Shown piece by piece: positions 11,731-22,189 of a stretch of 64,000 nt of DNA. Position numbers and translations under genes: made by a program. Position 1 is the stretch's first letter. Every line of letters starts with the position of its first letter. The notes beneath the pieces are model-generated. The model did not search any database and was not told the origin of the DNA. It saw only the letters and a list, made by a program, of their open reading frames with translations. This DNA is from Streptomyces rugosispiralis. GTDB lineage: Bacteria > Actinomycetota > Actinomycetes > Streptomycetales > Streptomycetaceae. Where the stretch lies: NCBI RefSeq assembly GCF_024505145.1, contig NZ_JANIAA010000005.1:310001-374000 (forward strand), given 5' to 3'.

Positions 11731-11856
11731 GGGTCCGCCGGCGGGGCCCGTCCGGGGCCCGGCTGACGCCCGATAACTGACGTACCGTCGTCAGCGGGGC
11801 CCATATGCGGCCTATGATGGCATGGCGTCCTCGGTGACGGGTGTAACTCCTCTCAC

Positions 11857-11884
11857 TGGACGCGCGTTGGGCCTTACGTAGACT
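11857..11884 (+). promoter_or_regulatory. candidate promoter of the RbpA-family gene
   Basis: TGGACG (11857-11862), a 16-bp gap and TAGACT (11879-11884), about 65 bases before the start codon, resemble a housekeeping-sigma promoter. Inferred from sequence only. Confidence 0.35.
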
Positions 11885-11949
11885 GGGGCGCCGGGCGGCG
11901 AAGCTGACAATCGAGGCTTCGCGGCACCATCACGCAGGGAGTTACGACC

Positions 11950-12285
11950 GTGGCAAGTGGCAACGCGATCCGTGGAAGTCGGGTCGGGGCGGGGCCGATG
12001 GGAGAAGCCGAGCGAGGCGAATCGGCGCCGCGCCTGCGCATCTCCTTCTGGTGCTCGAACGGGCATGAGACCGTGCCGAGCTTCGCCAGCGACGCGCAGA
12101 TCCCTGACACGTGGGACTGCCCCCGCTGCGGCTTCCCGGCCGGCAAGGACCGGGACAACCCGCCGGACCCGCCGCGCACCGAGCCGTACAAGACGCACCT
12201 GGCGTACGTACGGGAGCGGCGCAGCGACGCCGACGGCGAGGCGATCCTCGCCGAGGCACTCGCCAAGCTCCGGGGCGAGATCTAG
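11950..12285 (+). CDS. RbpA-family RNA polymerase-binding protein (second, zinc-ribbon-type paralogue)
   Basis: 111 residues. A short basic N-terminus (RGSRVG) resembles the RbpA tail. Then comes a four-cysteine ribbon with CSNGHE and CPRCGF (C-X2-C pair), and a C-terminal helix region YVRERRSDADGEAILAEAL that matches the sigma-interacting part of RbpA, an actinobacterial protein that stabilises sigma-RNA polymerase open complexes. The sequence differs from the main Streptomyces RbpA as I remember it (MSERALRGTRL start), so I read it as the second paralogue, but cannot align it here. GTG start with AGGGA just upstream; a strong terminator follows. Confidence 0.8.
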   Translation: MASGNAIRGSRVGAGPMGEAERGESAPRLRISFWCSNGHETVPSFASDAQIPDTWDCPRCGFPAGKDRDNPPDPPRTEPYKTHLAYVRERRSDADGEAILAEALAKLRGEI

Positions 12286-12302
12286 ACACACAACGCGGTA
12301 CG

Positions 12303-12348
12303 ACGGCCCGGCCGGGCACCTCCTGCGAGGGGTGCGCGGCCGGGCCGT
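12303..12348. terminator. strong hairpin terminator after the RbpA-family gene
   Basis: A perfect 12-bp GC-rich outer stem (12303-12314 with 12337-12348), extended by an inner GCACC/GGTGC pair, begins 17 bases after the stop codon. Confidence 0.8.
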
Positions 12349-12444
12349 TGTCAGTGGTGCGGGCTACGGTCGTGGGGTGCTGGATCACCGGGGGAAGCCG
12401 TCCCGCCGGATGGGGGCCGGCGCACGGGGCGGAGGGGGATCGTC

Positions 12445-13683
12445 ATGGCCGCGGTGGACGCCGGTGAGCTGGGCGCCGGGAAACCGGCGGGGCCCGCGTG
12501 GCGCGGGGGGTTCGGGCGGCTGTGGGCGGCCGCGGTCGTCTCCCGGTTCGGGGACGCGCTGCGGGGTGCGGCGCTGCCGCTGCTGGCCGTCTCGCTGACC
12601 GATTCGCCGGTGCTGGTCTCGCTCGTGACCGCCTGCGGCTTCCTGCCCTGGCTGCTGTTCGGGCTGATCGGCGGGGCGATCGCGGACCGGGTGGACCAGC
12701 GGCGGGCGATGTGGGCGGTGGACGGCGTGCGGGCGGCCCTGATGGCGGGGTTCGCCGTCGCGGTGTGGCTGGACCTGGCCACCATCGGGCTGCTGCTCGC
12801 CCTCGCCTTCGCCCTCACCACGCTGCAGACCCTGTTCGACAACGCGGCCACGGCGCTGCTGCCGTCCGTGGTGGGGCAGCAGGCGCTGGGCCGGGCCAAC
12901 GCCCGGCTGATGACCGGGCAGGAGGTCATGGGCCGGTTCGTGGGCGCCCCGCTGGTGCCGGTGCTGCTCGGTCTCGGCGCCGCGATGCCGTACGCGGCGG
13001 ACGCGGTCACCTATCTCGCCGCCGCCGTGCTGGTCGCCTCGCTGGGGGCGGCACCCCCCGAGCGGGCCCCGCGCCCGCCGGGCGGGTCGCTGCGGCGCGA
13101 TATCACCGAGGGCCTGGCCGTGCTGTGGCGGGACCGCACGCTCCGGGCGCTGTGCGCCTCCACCACGCTGTGCAACATCGGCATCGGCGCGCTCATCGCC
13201 ACCCTGGTGCTGCACATCACCGGCTGGCTGGACGCCGGGAACACCGGCTACGCGGCCGTCATCACCGTCTACGGGATCGGCAGCGTGGCCGGGGGTCTGG
13301 TGGCCGCCCGGCTCACCGAGAAGCTGGGGCGTGCCCGCGCCCTCGTGGTGTGCGGCACCGCGCAGATCGGCGCCCTGGCCGCCCTCGGGGCGATACGGAG
13401 CCTGCCGGTCGCGGTCGCCGCCATGGGCCTCTTCGGCTTCGCGGGGATCGTCTGGAACGTCACCGAGGTGACGATGATGCAGCAGCGCAGCCCCGACGGG
13501 GCGCTCGGGCGGGTGAGCGCCGCCTTCCGCACCCTGTCGGTCGCGGGCGCCCCGCTCGGCGCGCTGCTGGGCGGGGTGATGGCCCAGGCATGGGGGCTCA
13601 ACACCCCCGCGCTGGGGGCCGCCGCGCTCTTTGTCTGCGGGGTGGTGGCCCTCGTTCCGGGAATGCGGTCCGTCATCAATTAG
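12445..13683 (+). CDS. MFS transporter, EntS/MFS_3-like exporter
   Basis: 412 residues with about 12 hydrophobic helices. The first loop has DRVDQRRAMWAVDG, the MFS A-motif variant typical of enterobactin-exporter-like and macrolide-efflux-like MFS_3 proteins. The C-terminal half contains ARLTEKLGRARALVV at the matching position. The substrate cannot be told. The ATG at 12445 has a GGAGGGGGA SD. It stands between the RbpA-family gene and pgi on the same strand and may be co-transcribed with pgi, which begins 42 bases later. Confidence 0.85.
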   Translation: MAAVDAGELGAGKPAGPAWRGGFGRLWAAAVVSRFGDALRGAALPLLAVSLTDSPVLVSLVTACGFLPWLLFGLIGGAIADRVDQRRAMWAVDGVRAALMAGFAVAVWLDLATIGLLLALAFALTTLQTLFDNAATALLPSVVGQQALGRANARLMTGQEVMGRFVGAPLVPVLLGLGAAMPYAADAVTYLAAAVLVASLGAAPPERAPRPPGGSLRRDITEGLAVLWRDRTLRALCASTTLCNIGIGALIATLVLHITGWLDAGNTGYAAVITVYGIGSVAGGLVAARLTEKLGRARALVVCGTAQIGALAALGAIRSLPVAVAAMGLFGFAGIVWNVTEVTMMQQRSPDGALGRVSAAFRTLSVAGAPLGALLGGVMAQAWGLNTPALGAAALFVCGVVALVPGMRSVIN

Positions 13684-13725
13684 GTTGGTGGCCACGGGGG
13701 CCAGGTACCGACGAGAAGTGGGCTG

Positions 13726-15387
13726 ATGTCCGAGATGAACATGGAAGGCCGCACCAGGCTGGACCAGCTGCCGGAATGGCATGCGCTGGCCGCACACCGC
13801 AAGGAGCTGGGCGACGCGCATCTGCGCGACCTGTTCGCGGGCGACCCGGAGCGCGGGAGCCGCCTCACCCTTCAGGTCGGCGATCTCCACGTCGACTACT
13901 CCAAGCACCTGGTGACCGACGAGACCCTGCGGCTGCTGCGCGAACTGGCGCGCGTCACCCAGGTGGCCGAGTTGCGCGACGCCATGTTCCGCGGCGAGCG
14001 GATCAACACCACCGAGGACCGCTCGGTGCTGCACATCGCGCTGCGCGCACCGCACTCCGCGGAGATCAAGGCGGACGGCCAGGACGTCGTCGGCGAAGTG
14101 CACGCCGTGCTCGCCAAGATGGCCGTCTTCGCCGACCGCGTCCGGTCCGGCGACTGGACCGGCCACACCGGCAAGCAGATCAAGAACGTCGTCAACATCG
14201 GCATCGGCGGCTCCGATCTGGGCCCGAAGATGGCGTACGAGGCGCTGCGTTCCTACAGCGACCGCTCGATGACATTCCGGTTCGTCTCCAATGTGGACGG
14301 CGCGGATCTGCACGAGGCGGTGCGCGACCTGGACCCGGCCGAGACGCTGTTCATCGTCGCCTCCAAGACCTTCACCACCATCGAGACCATCACCAACGCC
14401 GTCTCCGCCCGCAACTGGCTGCTGACCGGGCTCCGGGCCGGTCAGGAGGCCGTCGCCAAGCACTTCGTGGCGGTGTCGACCAACGCCGAGAAGGTCGCCG
14501 AGTTCGGCATCGACACGGACAACATGTTCGGGTTCTGGGACTGGGTCGGCGGGCGTTACTCCTACGACTCGGCCATCGGCCTCTCCCTGATGGTCGCCAT
14601 CGGCCCGGACTGCTTCCGCGAGATGCTGGCCGGTTTCCACCTGGTCGACGAGCACTTCTCCACCGCCCCGCCGGAGCGGAATGTCCCGCTGCTGATGGGC
14701 CTGCTGGGCATCTGGTACGACAACTTCCATGGCGCCCAGGCGCATGCCGTCCTGCCGTACAGCCACTATCTCTCGCGGTTCACCGACTATCTGCAGCAGT
14801 TGGACATGGAGTCCAACGGCAAGCATGTGGACCGGGACGGCAATCGCGTCGGCTGGCAGACCGGCCCCATCGTCTGGGGCACCCCCGGCACCAACGGCCA
14901 GCACGCCTACTACCAGCTGCTCCACCAGGGCACCAAGCTGGTCCCGGCCGATCTGATCGGCTTCGCGCGGCCCGTGAAGGATCTGCCGCCCGGCCTGGAG
15001 TCCCACCACGACCTGCTGATGGCCAACCTCTTCGCCCAGGGCCAGGCGCTGGCCTTCGGCAAGACCGCCGAGGAGGTCGCCGCCGAGGGAGTGCCCGAGG
15101 AGCTGGTGCCGCACAAGACCTTCGACGGCAACCGCCCCACCACCACGATCCTCGCCCATGAGCTGACCCCGTCGGTGCTGGGCCAGCTGGTCGCCCTCTA
15201 TGAGCACAAGGTGTTCGTCCAGGGCGCGGTGTGGAACATCGACTCCTTCGACCAGTGGGGAGTGGAGCTGGGCAAGGTGCTCGCCAAGCGCGTGGAGCCC
15301 GCCCTGACCGAGGGCGCCGAGGTGCCCGGTCTGGACGCCTCCACCGAGCACCTGGTCGCCACCTACCGCTCGCTGCGCGGCCGCTGA
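13726..15387 (+). CDS. pgi: glucose-6-phosphate isomerase
   Basis: 553 residues. It interconverts glucose-6-phosphate and fructose-6-phosphate. The signatures are [16 protein letters not shown] (sugar-phosphate site, about residue 160), SKTFTTIET (about 210) and the C-terminal [14 protein letters not shown] motif with the active-site lysine. It converges on the pgl-opcA-zwf-tal-tkt operon, with a single perfect hairpin serving both strands. In-frame ATGs at 13735 and 13741 are alternative starts. Confidence 0.96.
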   Translation: MSEMNMEGRTRLDQLPEWHALAAHRKELGDAHLRDLFAGDPERGSRLTLQVGDLHVDYSKHLVTDETLRLLRELARVTQVAELRDAMFRGERINTTEDRSVLHIALRAPHSAEIKADGQDVVGEVHAVLAKMAVFADRVRSGDWTGHTGKQIKNVVNIGIGGSDLGPKMAYEALRSYSDRSMTFRFVSNVDGADLHEAVRDLDPAETLFIVASKTFTTIETITNAVSARNWLLTGLRAGQEAVAKHFVAVSTNAEKVAEFGIDTDNMFGFWDWVGGRYSYDSAIGLSLMVAIGPDCFREMLAGFHLVDEHFSTAPPERNVPLLMGLLGIWYDNFHGAQAHAVLPYSHYLSRFTDYLQQLDMESNGKHVDRDGNRVGWQTGPIVWGTPGTNGQHAYYQLLHQGTKLVPADLIGFARPVKDLPPGLESHHDLLMANLFAQGQALAFGKTAEEVAAEGVPEELVPHKTFDGNRPTTTILAHELTPSVLGQLVALYEHKVFVQGAVWNIDSFDQWGVELGKVLAKRVEPALTEGAEVPGLDASTEHLVATYRSLRGR

Positions 15388-15403
15388 GGTCCTCGACGCG
15401 CAT

Positions 15404-15448
15404 AGGAACGATCCCCCGGGCGCTTCGGGCGCCCGGGGGATCGTTCCT
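15404..15448. terminator. bidirectional terminator between convergent pgi and pgl
   Basis: A perfect 20-bp stem (15404-15423 with 15429-15448) and a 5-base TTCGG loop. It lies between the two converging stop codons and should act on both strands. Confidence 0.9.
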
Positions 15449-15480
15449 GTGCGATACGAGGGTTGTGCGATACGAGGGTT
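15449..15480. repeat. 16-bp perfect tandem duplication abutting the pgl stop
   Basis: GTGCGATACGAGGGTT occurs twice head to tail (15449-15464, 15465-15480). The second copy overlaps two bases of the pgl stop codon. Confidence 0.85.
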
Positions 15481-16261
15481 ACGGCGAGGCCGGGGGGTAC
15501 AGCTCGCGCGGCAGCCCCGCCGCCGCGGCCCGGTCCAGCAGCCACAGCGTCCGGCTCCGGCCGCGTGCGCCCGCCGCCGGAGCCTGCAGCTCCCCGGCGC
15601 CCGACAGCGCTATCGTGACCGCCTTCGCCTTGTCCTCACCGGCCGCCAGCAGCCACACCTCCCGCGCCGCGCGGATCGCCGGCAGGGTCAGCGAGATCCG
15701 TACCGGCGGCGGCTTGGGCGCGCCGCGCACCCCGACCACCATCCGCTCGGTCTCCCGGACGGCGGGCAGCTCGGGGAAGAGCGAGGCCACATGGGTGTCC
15801 GGGCCGACGCCGAGCAGCAGCACGTCGAACGACGGCACCGCGCCGTGGTTCTCCGGCCACGCGGCCCCGGCCAGCTCGGCCGCGTACGCCTCGGCCGCCG
15901 CGTCCACATCGCCGCCGTGTGGCCCGTCCGACGCGGGCATCGCGTGCACCCGCGCCGGGTCCAGCTCCACCGCGTCCAGCAGCGCCTCGCGGGCCTGGGT
16001 GACATTGCGGTCCGCATGGCCGTCGGGCAGGAAGCGCTCATCGCCCCACCACAGGTCCAGCCGCGACCAGTCGACCGCGTCGCGCGCTGGGGAGGCGCCG
16101 AGCGCGGCCAGCAGGCCGTTGCCGTTGCGCCCGCCGGTCAGGACGACCGAGGCCGAGCCACGGGCGGCCTGGGCGTCCACGATCTTCGTGATCAGCCGTG
16201 CCGCCGCGGCCTGGGCCATCAGCTCCTTGTCGCGGTGGACGACCACCTGTGGTGCGGTCAT
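15479..16261 (-). CDS. pgl: 6-phosphogluconolactonase
   Basis: 260 residues of the SugarP_isomerase (NagB-like) fold: VVLTGGRNGNGLL near residue 40, WWGDERFLP near 72 and the LLLGVGPDTHVASLFP catalytic segment near 150. It hydrolyses the product of Zwf in the oxidative pentose phosphate pathway. The start overlaps the opcA stop by 4 bases (ATGA), so it is the last gene of tkt-tal-zwf-opcA-pgl. One note: the usual GGST of the family reads GGRN here. Confidence 0.93.
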   Translation of the reverse strand: MTAPQVVVHRDKELMAQAAAARLITKIVDAQAARGSASVVLTGGRNGNGLLAALGASPARDAVDWSRLDLWWGDERFLPDGHADRNVTQAREALLDAVELDPARVHAMPASDGPHGGDVDAAAEAYAAELAGAAWPENHGAVPSFDVLLLGVGPDTHVASLFPELPAVRETERMVVGVRGAPKPPPVRISLTLPAIRAAREVWLLAAGEDKAKAVTIALSGAGELQAPAAGARGRSRTLWLLDRAAAAGLPRELYPPASP

Positions 16262-17424
16262 GTGTCCGCCTTCCTGTCCGCCTTCTGCCCCTGGGACTTC
16301 TGTTCCTGGGACTTCGGGGGGTGGGGCTTGGGAACCGGCGGCTGTGCCGGTGCCTGCGGCGGGTTCTTCGGCGCGCCCGGAGCGTGCTCCGACGGCGTCT
16401 CCGGATCCCGGGTCGGCAGCGGCGGCAGGTCCGCCCCGGGCGGCACCACCTTGGTCGCCGGGGCGGCCTTGGCGTCCCGCTCCAGCGTCCCCACGCCGCC
16501 CTTGCCCAGCTTGCTGACGCCGAACTTCACCGACGACTCGTAGCTCTCGTCGGGGTCCAGCCGGCGCAGTTCCTCGGCGATCAGCTCCGACATCTCACGC
16601 CGCTGCAGCGCCACATGCCGGTCGGGCTGGCCCGGCATGGCCAGCTCGGCCAGTGAGCCGTTCGCCCGGTCCAGGCAGATCACGCCGTCGGCCGTCTCCA
16701 GCCGCACCGCGGTCAGCCCGGGGCCCTCCGAGACCTGCCGGTCCACCGGCACCCCCAGCCGCTGGGCGAGCCACAGCGCGAGCAGTTCGCTGCTCGGGTT
16801 GTACGCCTCGCCCTCGACGACCGCGGAGGTGATCGGGGAGTGCCGCTGGTCCAGGGCCGCGGCCAGGACGCTGCGCCACGGGGTGATCCGGGTCCACGCC
16901 AGATCGGTGTCGCCCGGGGTGTACGTGGCGGCCCGCAGCCCGAGGGCCGCCACCGGGTCCTCGGTGGCCTGGGCGTCGGTGATCCGGCGCTGGGCCAGCT
17001 GCCCGAGCAGATCCTCGGCCGGGTGCTCCGGGGCGTCCTCCGGCCACCACACCACCACCGGGGCGTCCGGCAGCAGCAGCGGCAGGACCACCGAGTAGGC
17101 GTGGTTGGCGAGCTCGCCGTGCAGCCGCAGCAGCACCGTCTCGCCGGTGCCGGTCTCGCCGCCGACCCGCACCTCGGCGTCCATCCGGGCCATCTTGCGG
17201 TCGCGCGGCGACCGGCCCGGACGCTTGATGACGACCAGGGTGCGCGAGGGGTGCTCCTTGGACGCCTCGCTCGCCGCCCGCAGCGCGTCGTAGTGGTTGC
17301 CCTCGTCGGTGACGATGACGAGGGTGAGCACCATGCCCACGGCCGGGGTACCGGTGGCCCGGCGTGCCTGGACCAGAGCGGAGTTGATCCGGCTGGACGT
17401 GGTGTCCGTGAGATCGATGTTCAT
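16258..17424 (-). CDS. opcA: OpcA, glucose-6-phosphate dehydrogenase assembly protein
   Basis: 388 residues. The first 310 match OpcA, an actinobacterial and cyanobacterial protein that activates or assembles Zwf. The remaining tail (from about residue 320) is rich in Pro, Lys and Gln and probably disordered (QPPVPKPHPPKSQEQKSQ), longer than in many relatives. It overlaps both neighbours by 4 bases: zwf upstream and pgl downstream. Confidence 0.93.
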   Translation of the reverse strand: MNIDLTDTTSSRINSALVQARRATGTPAVGMVLTLVIVTDEGNHYDALRAASEASKEHPSRTLVVIKRPGRSPRDRKMARMDAEVRVGGETGTGETVLLRLHGELANHAYSVVLPLLLPDAPVVVWWPEDAPEHPAEDLLGQLAQRRITDAQATEDPVAALGLRAATYTPGDTDLAWTRITPWRSVLAAALDQRHSPITSAVVEGEAYNPSSELLALWLAQRLGVPVDRQVSEGPGLTAVRLETADGVICLDRANGSLAELAMPGQPDRHVALQRREMSELIAEELRRLDPDESYESSVKFGVSKLGKGGVGTLERDAKAAPATKVVPPGADLPPLPTRDPETPSEHAPGAPKNPPQAPAQPPVPKPHPPKSQEQKSQGQKADRKADT

Positions 17425-18944
17425 GGCCGCCGCCAGCTCCGTCCGTCTCGTGCGAGCATCTCGTCCGCGGCTTTCGGCCCCCAGGTCCCGGAGGTGTACT
17501 GCTCGGGCCTGCCGTGCTGGTCCCAGAACTCCTCGATCGGGTCCAGGATCCGCCAGGACTGCTCGACCTCCTCATGGCGGGGGAAGAGGTTGGCCTCGCC
17601 GAGCAGGACGTCCAGCAGCAGCCGCTCGTACGCCTCGGGGCTGGACTCGGTGAAGGACTCGCCGTACTGGAAGTCCATCGTCACGTCCCGGATCTCCATG
17701 GAGGTGCCGGGCACCTTGGAGCCGAACCGGATGGTGACGCCCTCGTCCGGCTGCACCCGGATGACCAGGGCGTTCTGCCCCAGCTCCTGGGTGTCGGTGG
17801 CGTCGAAGGGGGAGTGCGGGGCGCGCTGGAAGACCACCGCGATCTCGGTGACCCGCCGCCCCAGCCGCTTGCCGGTGCGCAGATAGAAGGGGACACCCGC
17901 CCAGCGGCGGTTGTCGATCTCCAGCTTGATCGCGGCGTAGGTGTCGGTCTTCGAGTGGGGGTCGATGCCCTCCTCCTCGAGGTAGCCGTGCACCTCCTCG
18001 CCGCCCTGCCAGCCGGAGGCGTACTGGGCGCGCACCGTGTGCTTGTCCAGGTCCTTGGGCAGCCTGACCGCCCTGAGTGCCTTCAGCTTCTCGGTGACCA
18101 GGGAGGACGCGTCGAAGGAGGCGGGCTCCTCCATGGCGGTCAGCGCGAGCAGCTGCAGCAGGTGGTTCTGGATGACGTCGCGGGCCGCGCCGATGCCGTC
18201 GTAGTAGCCCGCGCGCCCGCCGATGCCGATGTCCTCGGCCATGGTGATCTGTACATGGTCGACGTACGACCGGTTCCAGATCGGCTCGAACATCGTGTTG
18301 GCGAAGCGCAGCGCCAGGATGTTCTGGACCGTCTCCTTGCCCAGGTAGTGGTCGATCCGGAAGACGTCACTGGGCCGGAAGACCTCGTGGACGACCTGGT
18401 TGAGATCCTGGGCGCTCTTCAGGTCGTGCCCGAAGGGCTTCTCGATGACCGCGCGCCGCCAGGAGTCGCCCTGCCCGTCCGACAGCCCGTGCTTCTTGAG
18501 CTGCTGGACGACGGTGGGGAAGAACTTCGGCGGGACCGACAGATAGAAGGCGAAGTTGCCGCCGGTGCCGCGGGCCTTGTCGAGCTCCTCTATGGTCGCC
18601 CGAAGCTGGACGAACGCCTCGTCGTCGTCGAACACGCCGGAGACGAAGCGGAACCCCTCGGCCAGCTGCTGCCAGACCTCCTCGCGGAACGGGGTCCGCG
18701 CGTGTTCCTTGACCGCGTCGTGCACGACCTGGGCGAAGTCCTCGTTCTCCCAGTCGCGGCGGGCGAAGCCGACGAGCGAGAAGCCCGGGGGCAGCAGCCC
18801 GCGGTTGGCCAGGTCGTAGATGGCCGGCATCAGCTTCTTACGGGACAGGTCGCCCGTGACGCCGAAGATCACGAGGCCGGACGGCCCCGCGATGCGCGGG
18901 AGCCGTCGGTCTCGTGGGTCACGCAGCGGATTGCTGCTGCTCAC
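17421..18944 (-). CDS. zwf: glucose-6-phosphate 1-dehydrogenase
   Basis: 507 residues. The N-terminal dinucleotide-binding GVTGDLSRKKL is near residue 28 and the substrate-binding RIDHYLGKETVQN near 195, with the active-site histidine. It makes NADPH and 6-phosphogluconolactone. The GTG start lies 3 bases after the tal stop. It precedes opcA with a 4-base overlap, which fits the need of this enzyme for OpcA. Confidence 0.97.
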   Translation of the reverse strand: MSSSNPLRDPRDRRLPRIAGPSGLVIFGVTGDLSRKKLMPAIYDLANRGLLPPGFSLVGFARRDWENEDFAQVVHDAVKEHARTPFREEVWQQLAEGFRFVSGVFDDDEAFVQLRATIEELDKARGTGGNFAFYLSVPPKFFPTVVQQLKKHGLSDGQGDSWRRAVIEKPFGHDLKSAQDLNQVVHEVFRPSDVFRIDHYLGKETVQNILALRFANTMFEPIWNRSYVDHVQITMAEDIGIGGRAGYYDGIGAARDVIQNHLLQLLALTAMEEPASFDASSLVTEKLKALRAVRLPKDLDKHTVRAQYASGWQGGEEVHGYLEEEGIDPHSKTDTYAAIKLEIDNRRWAGVPFYLRTGKRLGRRVTEIAVVFQRAPHSPFDATDTQELGQNALVIRVQPDEGVTIRFGSKVPGTSMEIRDVTMDFQYGESFTESSPEAYERLLLDVLLGEANLFPRHEEVEQSWRILDPIEEFWDQHGRPEQYTSGTWGPKAADEMLARDGRSWRRP

Positions 18945-18947
18945 GTT

Positions 18948-20066
18948 TCACGCCTCCGAGGGTGCGAGGCGCTTGAGCTCCGCCTCGGTGGACTTCAGCA
19001 GGTCGTTCCACGAGGACTCGAACTTCTCGACGCCCTCGTCCTCCAGCACCCGGACGACGTCGTCGTAGGAGATCCCGATTCCGGCCAGCGCGTCGAGGTC
19101 GGCCTTGGCCTGCTCGTACGTGCCGCGCACGGTGTCGCCGCTGATCTCGCCGTGGTCGGCGACCGCCTCCAGGGTGGCCTCCGGCATGGTGTTGACGGTG
19201 CCGGGGGCGACCAGGTCCACGACGTACAGGGTGTCCTTGTACGCCGGGTCCTTCACACCGGTCGAGGCCCACAGCGGACGCTGCTTGTTGGCGTTCGCCC
19301 GGTCCAGGACGGCCCAGCGGTCGGAGCTGAAGACCTCCTCGTACGCCTGGTAGGCGAGGCGGGCGTTGGCGACGGCGGCCTTGCCGCGCAGCGCCTTGGC
19401 CTCATCGGTGCCGATCTTGTCGATGCGCTTGTCGATCTCGGTGTCCACGCGGGAGACGAAGAAGGACGCCACCGAGTGGATCTTCTGCAGGTCGAGACCC
19501 GCGGCCTTGGCCTTCTCCAGACCCGCCAGGAAGGCGTCCATGACCGCGCGGTACCGCTCCAGGGAGAAGATCAGCGTGACATTGACGCTGATGCCCAGGC
19601 CGATCACCTCGGTGATCGCGGGCAGCCCCGCCTCGGTCGCCGGGATCTTGATGAAGGTGTTGGGCCGGTCCACCAGCCAGGCCAGCTGCTTGGCTTCGGC
19701 GATGGTGGCCGCCGTGTTGTGGGCCAGGCGCGGGTCGACCTCGATGGAGACCCGGCCGTCCTGGCCGCCTGTCGCGTCGTACACCGGCCGGAGGATGTCG
19801 GCCGCGTCGCGGACGTCCGCCGTGGTGATCATGCGGACGGCTTCCTCGACGGTGAGCCGGCGGACCGCGAGGTCGGCCACCTGCTGCTGGTAGCCGTCGC
19901 CGCCGGAGATCGCCTTCTGGAAGATCGACGGGTTGGTGGTGACGCCTACGACATGCTGCTGGTCGATCAGCTCGGCCAGGTTGCCGGAGGTGATCCTCTT
20001 GCGGGAGAGGTCGTCGAGCCAGATCGCGACGCCTTCGTCGGCCAGCCGCTTGAGTGCGTCTGTCAT
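18948..20066 (-). CDS. tal: transaldolase
   Basis: 372 residues, the long actinobacterial TalB-like form. The Schiff-base segment [14 protein letters not shown] and the early [11 protein letters not shown] are both present. It transfers a dihydroxyacetone unit in the non-oxidative pentose phosphate pathway. The ATG at 20066 begins [12 protein letters not shown] as in other Streptomyces transaldolases; the frame stays open much further upstream inside tkt, but that extension has no transaldolase character. The gap to the tkt stop is 44 bases. Confidence 0.95.
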   Translation of the reverse strand: MTDALKRLADEGVAIWLDDLSRKRITSGNLAELIDQQHVVGVTTNPSIFQKAISGGDGYQQQVADLAVRRLTVEEAVRMITTADVRDAADILRPVYDATGGQDGRVSIEVDPRLAHNTAATIAEAKQLAWLVDRPNTFIKIPATEAGLPAITEVIGLGISVNVTLIFSLERYRAVMDAFLAGLEKAKAAGLDLQKIHSVASFFVSRVDTEIDKRIDKIGTDEAKALRGKAAVANARLAYQAYEEVFSSDRWAVLDRANANKQRPLWASTGVKDPAYKDTLYVVDLVAPGTVNTMPEATLEAVADHGEISGDTVRGTYEQAKADLDALAGIGISYDDVVRVLEDEGVEKFESSWNDLLKSTEAELKRLAPSEA

Positions 20067-20110
20067 GGGGTGTGTTCTCCTACTCGTCGCACTTACGTCG
20101 TCTGTGGGGG

Positions 20111-22189
20111 TCAGCGCCCGGCGGCGTCGAGGGACTCGCGGGCGGCGGTGACCACGGCCTCGGCGGTGAGGCCGAACTCCCGGAAGAGCACCTTGTAGTC
20201 GGCCGAGGCGCCGAAGTGCTCCAGCGAGACGATGCGGCCGGCCTCGCCGACGAAGCGGTACCAGGTCAGGCCGATACCCGCCTCGACGGCCACACGAGCC
20301 TTGACGGACGGCGGCAGCACTGTCTCCCGGTACCCCTTGTCCTGCTCCTCGAACCACTCGACCGAGGGCATCGACACAACGCGGGTGGGAATCCCGGCGG
20401 CCTGGAGCTGCTCGCGCGCCTCCACGGCGAGGTGCACCTCGGAACCGGTGCCGATGAGGATCACCCGCGGCTCGCCGCCCTCGGCCTCGAAGAGGACGTA
20501 GCCGCCCTTGGCGGCGTTCTCGTCGGCCTCGTAGGTCGGCACGTTCTGCCGGGTCAGCGCCAGGCCGTGCGGGGCCGGGTTCGCGGTGTGGCGGCGGGTG
20601 ATCTCCCGCCAGGCGATGGCCGTCTCGTTGGCGTCGGCCGGGCGGACCACGTTCAGGCCCGGGATGGCGCGCAGCGCGGACAGGTGCTCCACCGGCTGGT
20701 GGGTCGGGCCGTCCTCGCCGAGGCCGATGGAGTCGTGCGTCCACACGTAGGTGACCGGCAGCTTCATCAGCGCGGCGAGCCGGACGGCCGGCCGCATGTA
20801 GTCGGAGAAGACCAGGAAGGTACCGCCGTAGACCCGGGTGTTGCCGTGCAGCGCGATGCCGTTCATGGTCGAGCCCATGGCGTGCTCGCGGATGCCGAAG
20901 TGGATCGTGCGGCCGTACGGGTCGGCCTCCGGCAGCGGGTTGCCCTTCGGGAGGAAGGACGAGGACGCGTCGATCGTGGTGTTGTTGGAGCCCGCGAGGT
21001 CGGCGGAGCCGCCCCACAGCTCGGGGAGCACCCCGCCGAGCGCCTTGAGCACCTGGCCGGACGCCTTACGGGTGGCGACGTCCTTGCCCGGCTCGAAGAC
21101 CGGCACCGTGCTCTCCCAGCCCTCGGGCAGCTCGCCCGCGGTGATCCGGTCGAACAGGGCGGCCCGCTCGGCGTTGGCGTTCCGCCACTCCTGGAGCTTC
21201 TTGTCCCAGGCGGCGTGGGCCTCGCGGCCGCGCTCGACCAGGGCGCGGGTGTGGTTGATGACGTCCGTGTCGATCGCGAAGTGCTGCTCGGGGTCGAAGC
21301 CGAGGACGCGCTTGGTGGCGGCGACCTCGTCGGCGCCGAGCGCAGAGCCGTGGGACGCCTCGGTGTTCTGCGCGTTCGGGGCGGGCCAGGCGATGATCGT
21401 GCGGGCCGCGATGATCGAGGGGCGCTCGGTCTCGGCCTGCGCCGCCTTGAGCGCCGCGTACAGCGCGTGGACGTCGAAGTCACCGTTCTCGGCCTGCTCG
21501 ATGCGCTGGACGTGCCAGCCGTACGCCTCGTAGCGCTTCAGCACGTCCTCGGAGAGCGCGGTGGCGGTGTCGCCCTCGATCGAGATGTGGTTGTCGTCGT
21601 ACAGGGCGACGATGTTGCCCAGCCTCTGGTGGCCGGCCAGCGAGGACGCCTCGGCGGAGATGCCCTCCTCCAGGTCGCCGTCGGAGACGATCGCCCAGAT
21701 GGTGTGGTCGAACGGAGAGGCGCCCTCGGGCGCCTCCGGGTCGAACAGGCCACGCTCGTAGCGGGCGGCCATCGCCATGCCCACCGCGTTGGCGATGCCC
21801 TGGCCCAGCGGGCCGGTGGTGGTCTCGACACCGGTGGTGTGGCCGAACTCGGGGTGGCCCGGGGTCTTGCTGCCCCAGGTGCGGAACGACCGCAGATCGT
21901 CGAGTTCGAGACCGAAGCCCGCCAGGTACAGCTGGACGTAGAGGGTCAGGCTGGTGTGCCCGGGGGAGAGGACGAAGCGGTCGCGGCCCGCCCAGCCGGC
22001 GTCGGAGGGGTCGTGCCGCATCAGCTTTTGGAAGAGCAGGTACGCGGCGGGCGCGAGGCTCATGGCCGTGCCAGGGTGGCCGTTACCGACCTTCTGTACG
22101 GAGTCCATGGCCAGGACCCGGGCCGTGTCGACGGCTCGCCGGTCCAGATCGGTCCACTCGAGGTCTGTGGTAGTCGGCTTGGTGCTCAC
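20111..22189 (-). CDS. tkt: transketolase
   Basis: 692 residues. The N-terminal [13 protein letters not shown] is near residue 36, the thiamine-diphosphate motif [13 protein letters not shown] near 160, and the pyrimidine-domain [20 protein letters not shown] near 470. It moves two-carbon units in the pentose phosphate pathway. It is first in the minus-strand operon and is divergent from ctaB. The GTG start sits next to a CCCTGA-G-TCAGGG palindrome (22189-22201). Confidence 0.96.
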   Translation of the reverse strand: MSTKPTTTDLEWTDLDRRAVDTARVLAMDSVQKVGNGHPGTAMSLAPAAYLLFQKLMRHDPSDAGWAGRDRFVLSPGHTSLTLYVQLYLAGFGLELDDLRSFRTWGSKTPGHPEFGHTTGVETTTGPLGQGIANAVGMAMAARYERGLFDPEAPEGASPFDHTIWAIVSDGDLEEGISAEASSLAGHQRLGNIVALYDDNHISIEGDTATALSEDVLKRYEAYGWHVQRIEQAENGDFDVHALYAALKAAQAETERPSIIAARTIIAWPAPNAQNTEASHGSALGADEVAATKRVLGFDPEQHFAIDTDVINHTRALVERGREAHAAWDKKLQEWRNANAERAALFDRITAGELPEGWESTVPVFEPGKDVATRKASGQVLKALGGVLPELWGGSADLAGSNNTTIDASSSFLPKGNPLPEADPYGRTIHFGIREHAMGSTMNGIALHGNTRVYGGTFLVFSDYMRPAVRLAALMKLPVTYVWTHDSIGLGEDGPTHQPVEHLSALRAIPGLNVVRPADANETAIAWREITRRHTANPAPHGLALTRQNVPTYEADENAAKGGYVLFEAEGGEPRVILIGTGSEVHLAVEAREQLQAAGIPTRVVSMPSVEWFEEQDKGYRETVLPPSVKARVAVEAGIGLTWYRFVGEAGRIVSLEHFGASADYKVLFREFGLTAEAVVTAARESLDAAGR

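Noticed and set aside
12385-15351. Open frame of 988 codons antisense to the MFS and pgi genes
   Set aside because: Low-complexity Gly/Arg/His-rich translation with no fold; pgi is certain on the other strand.
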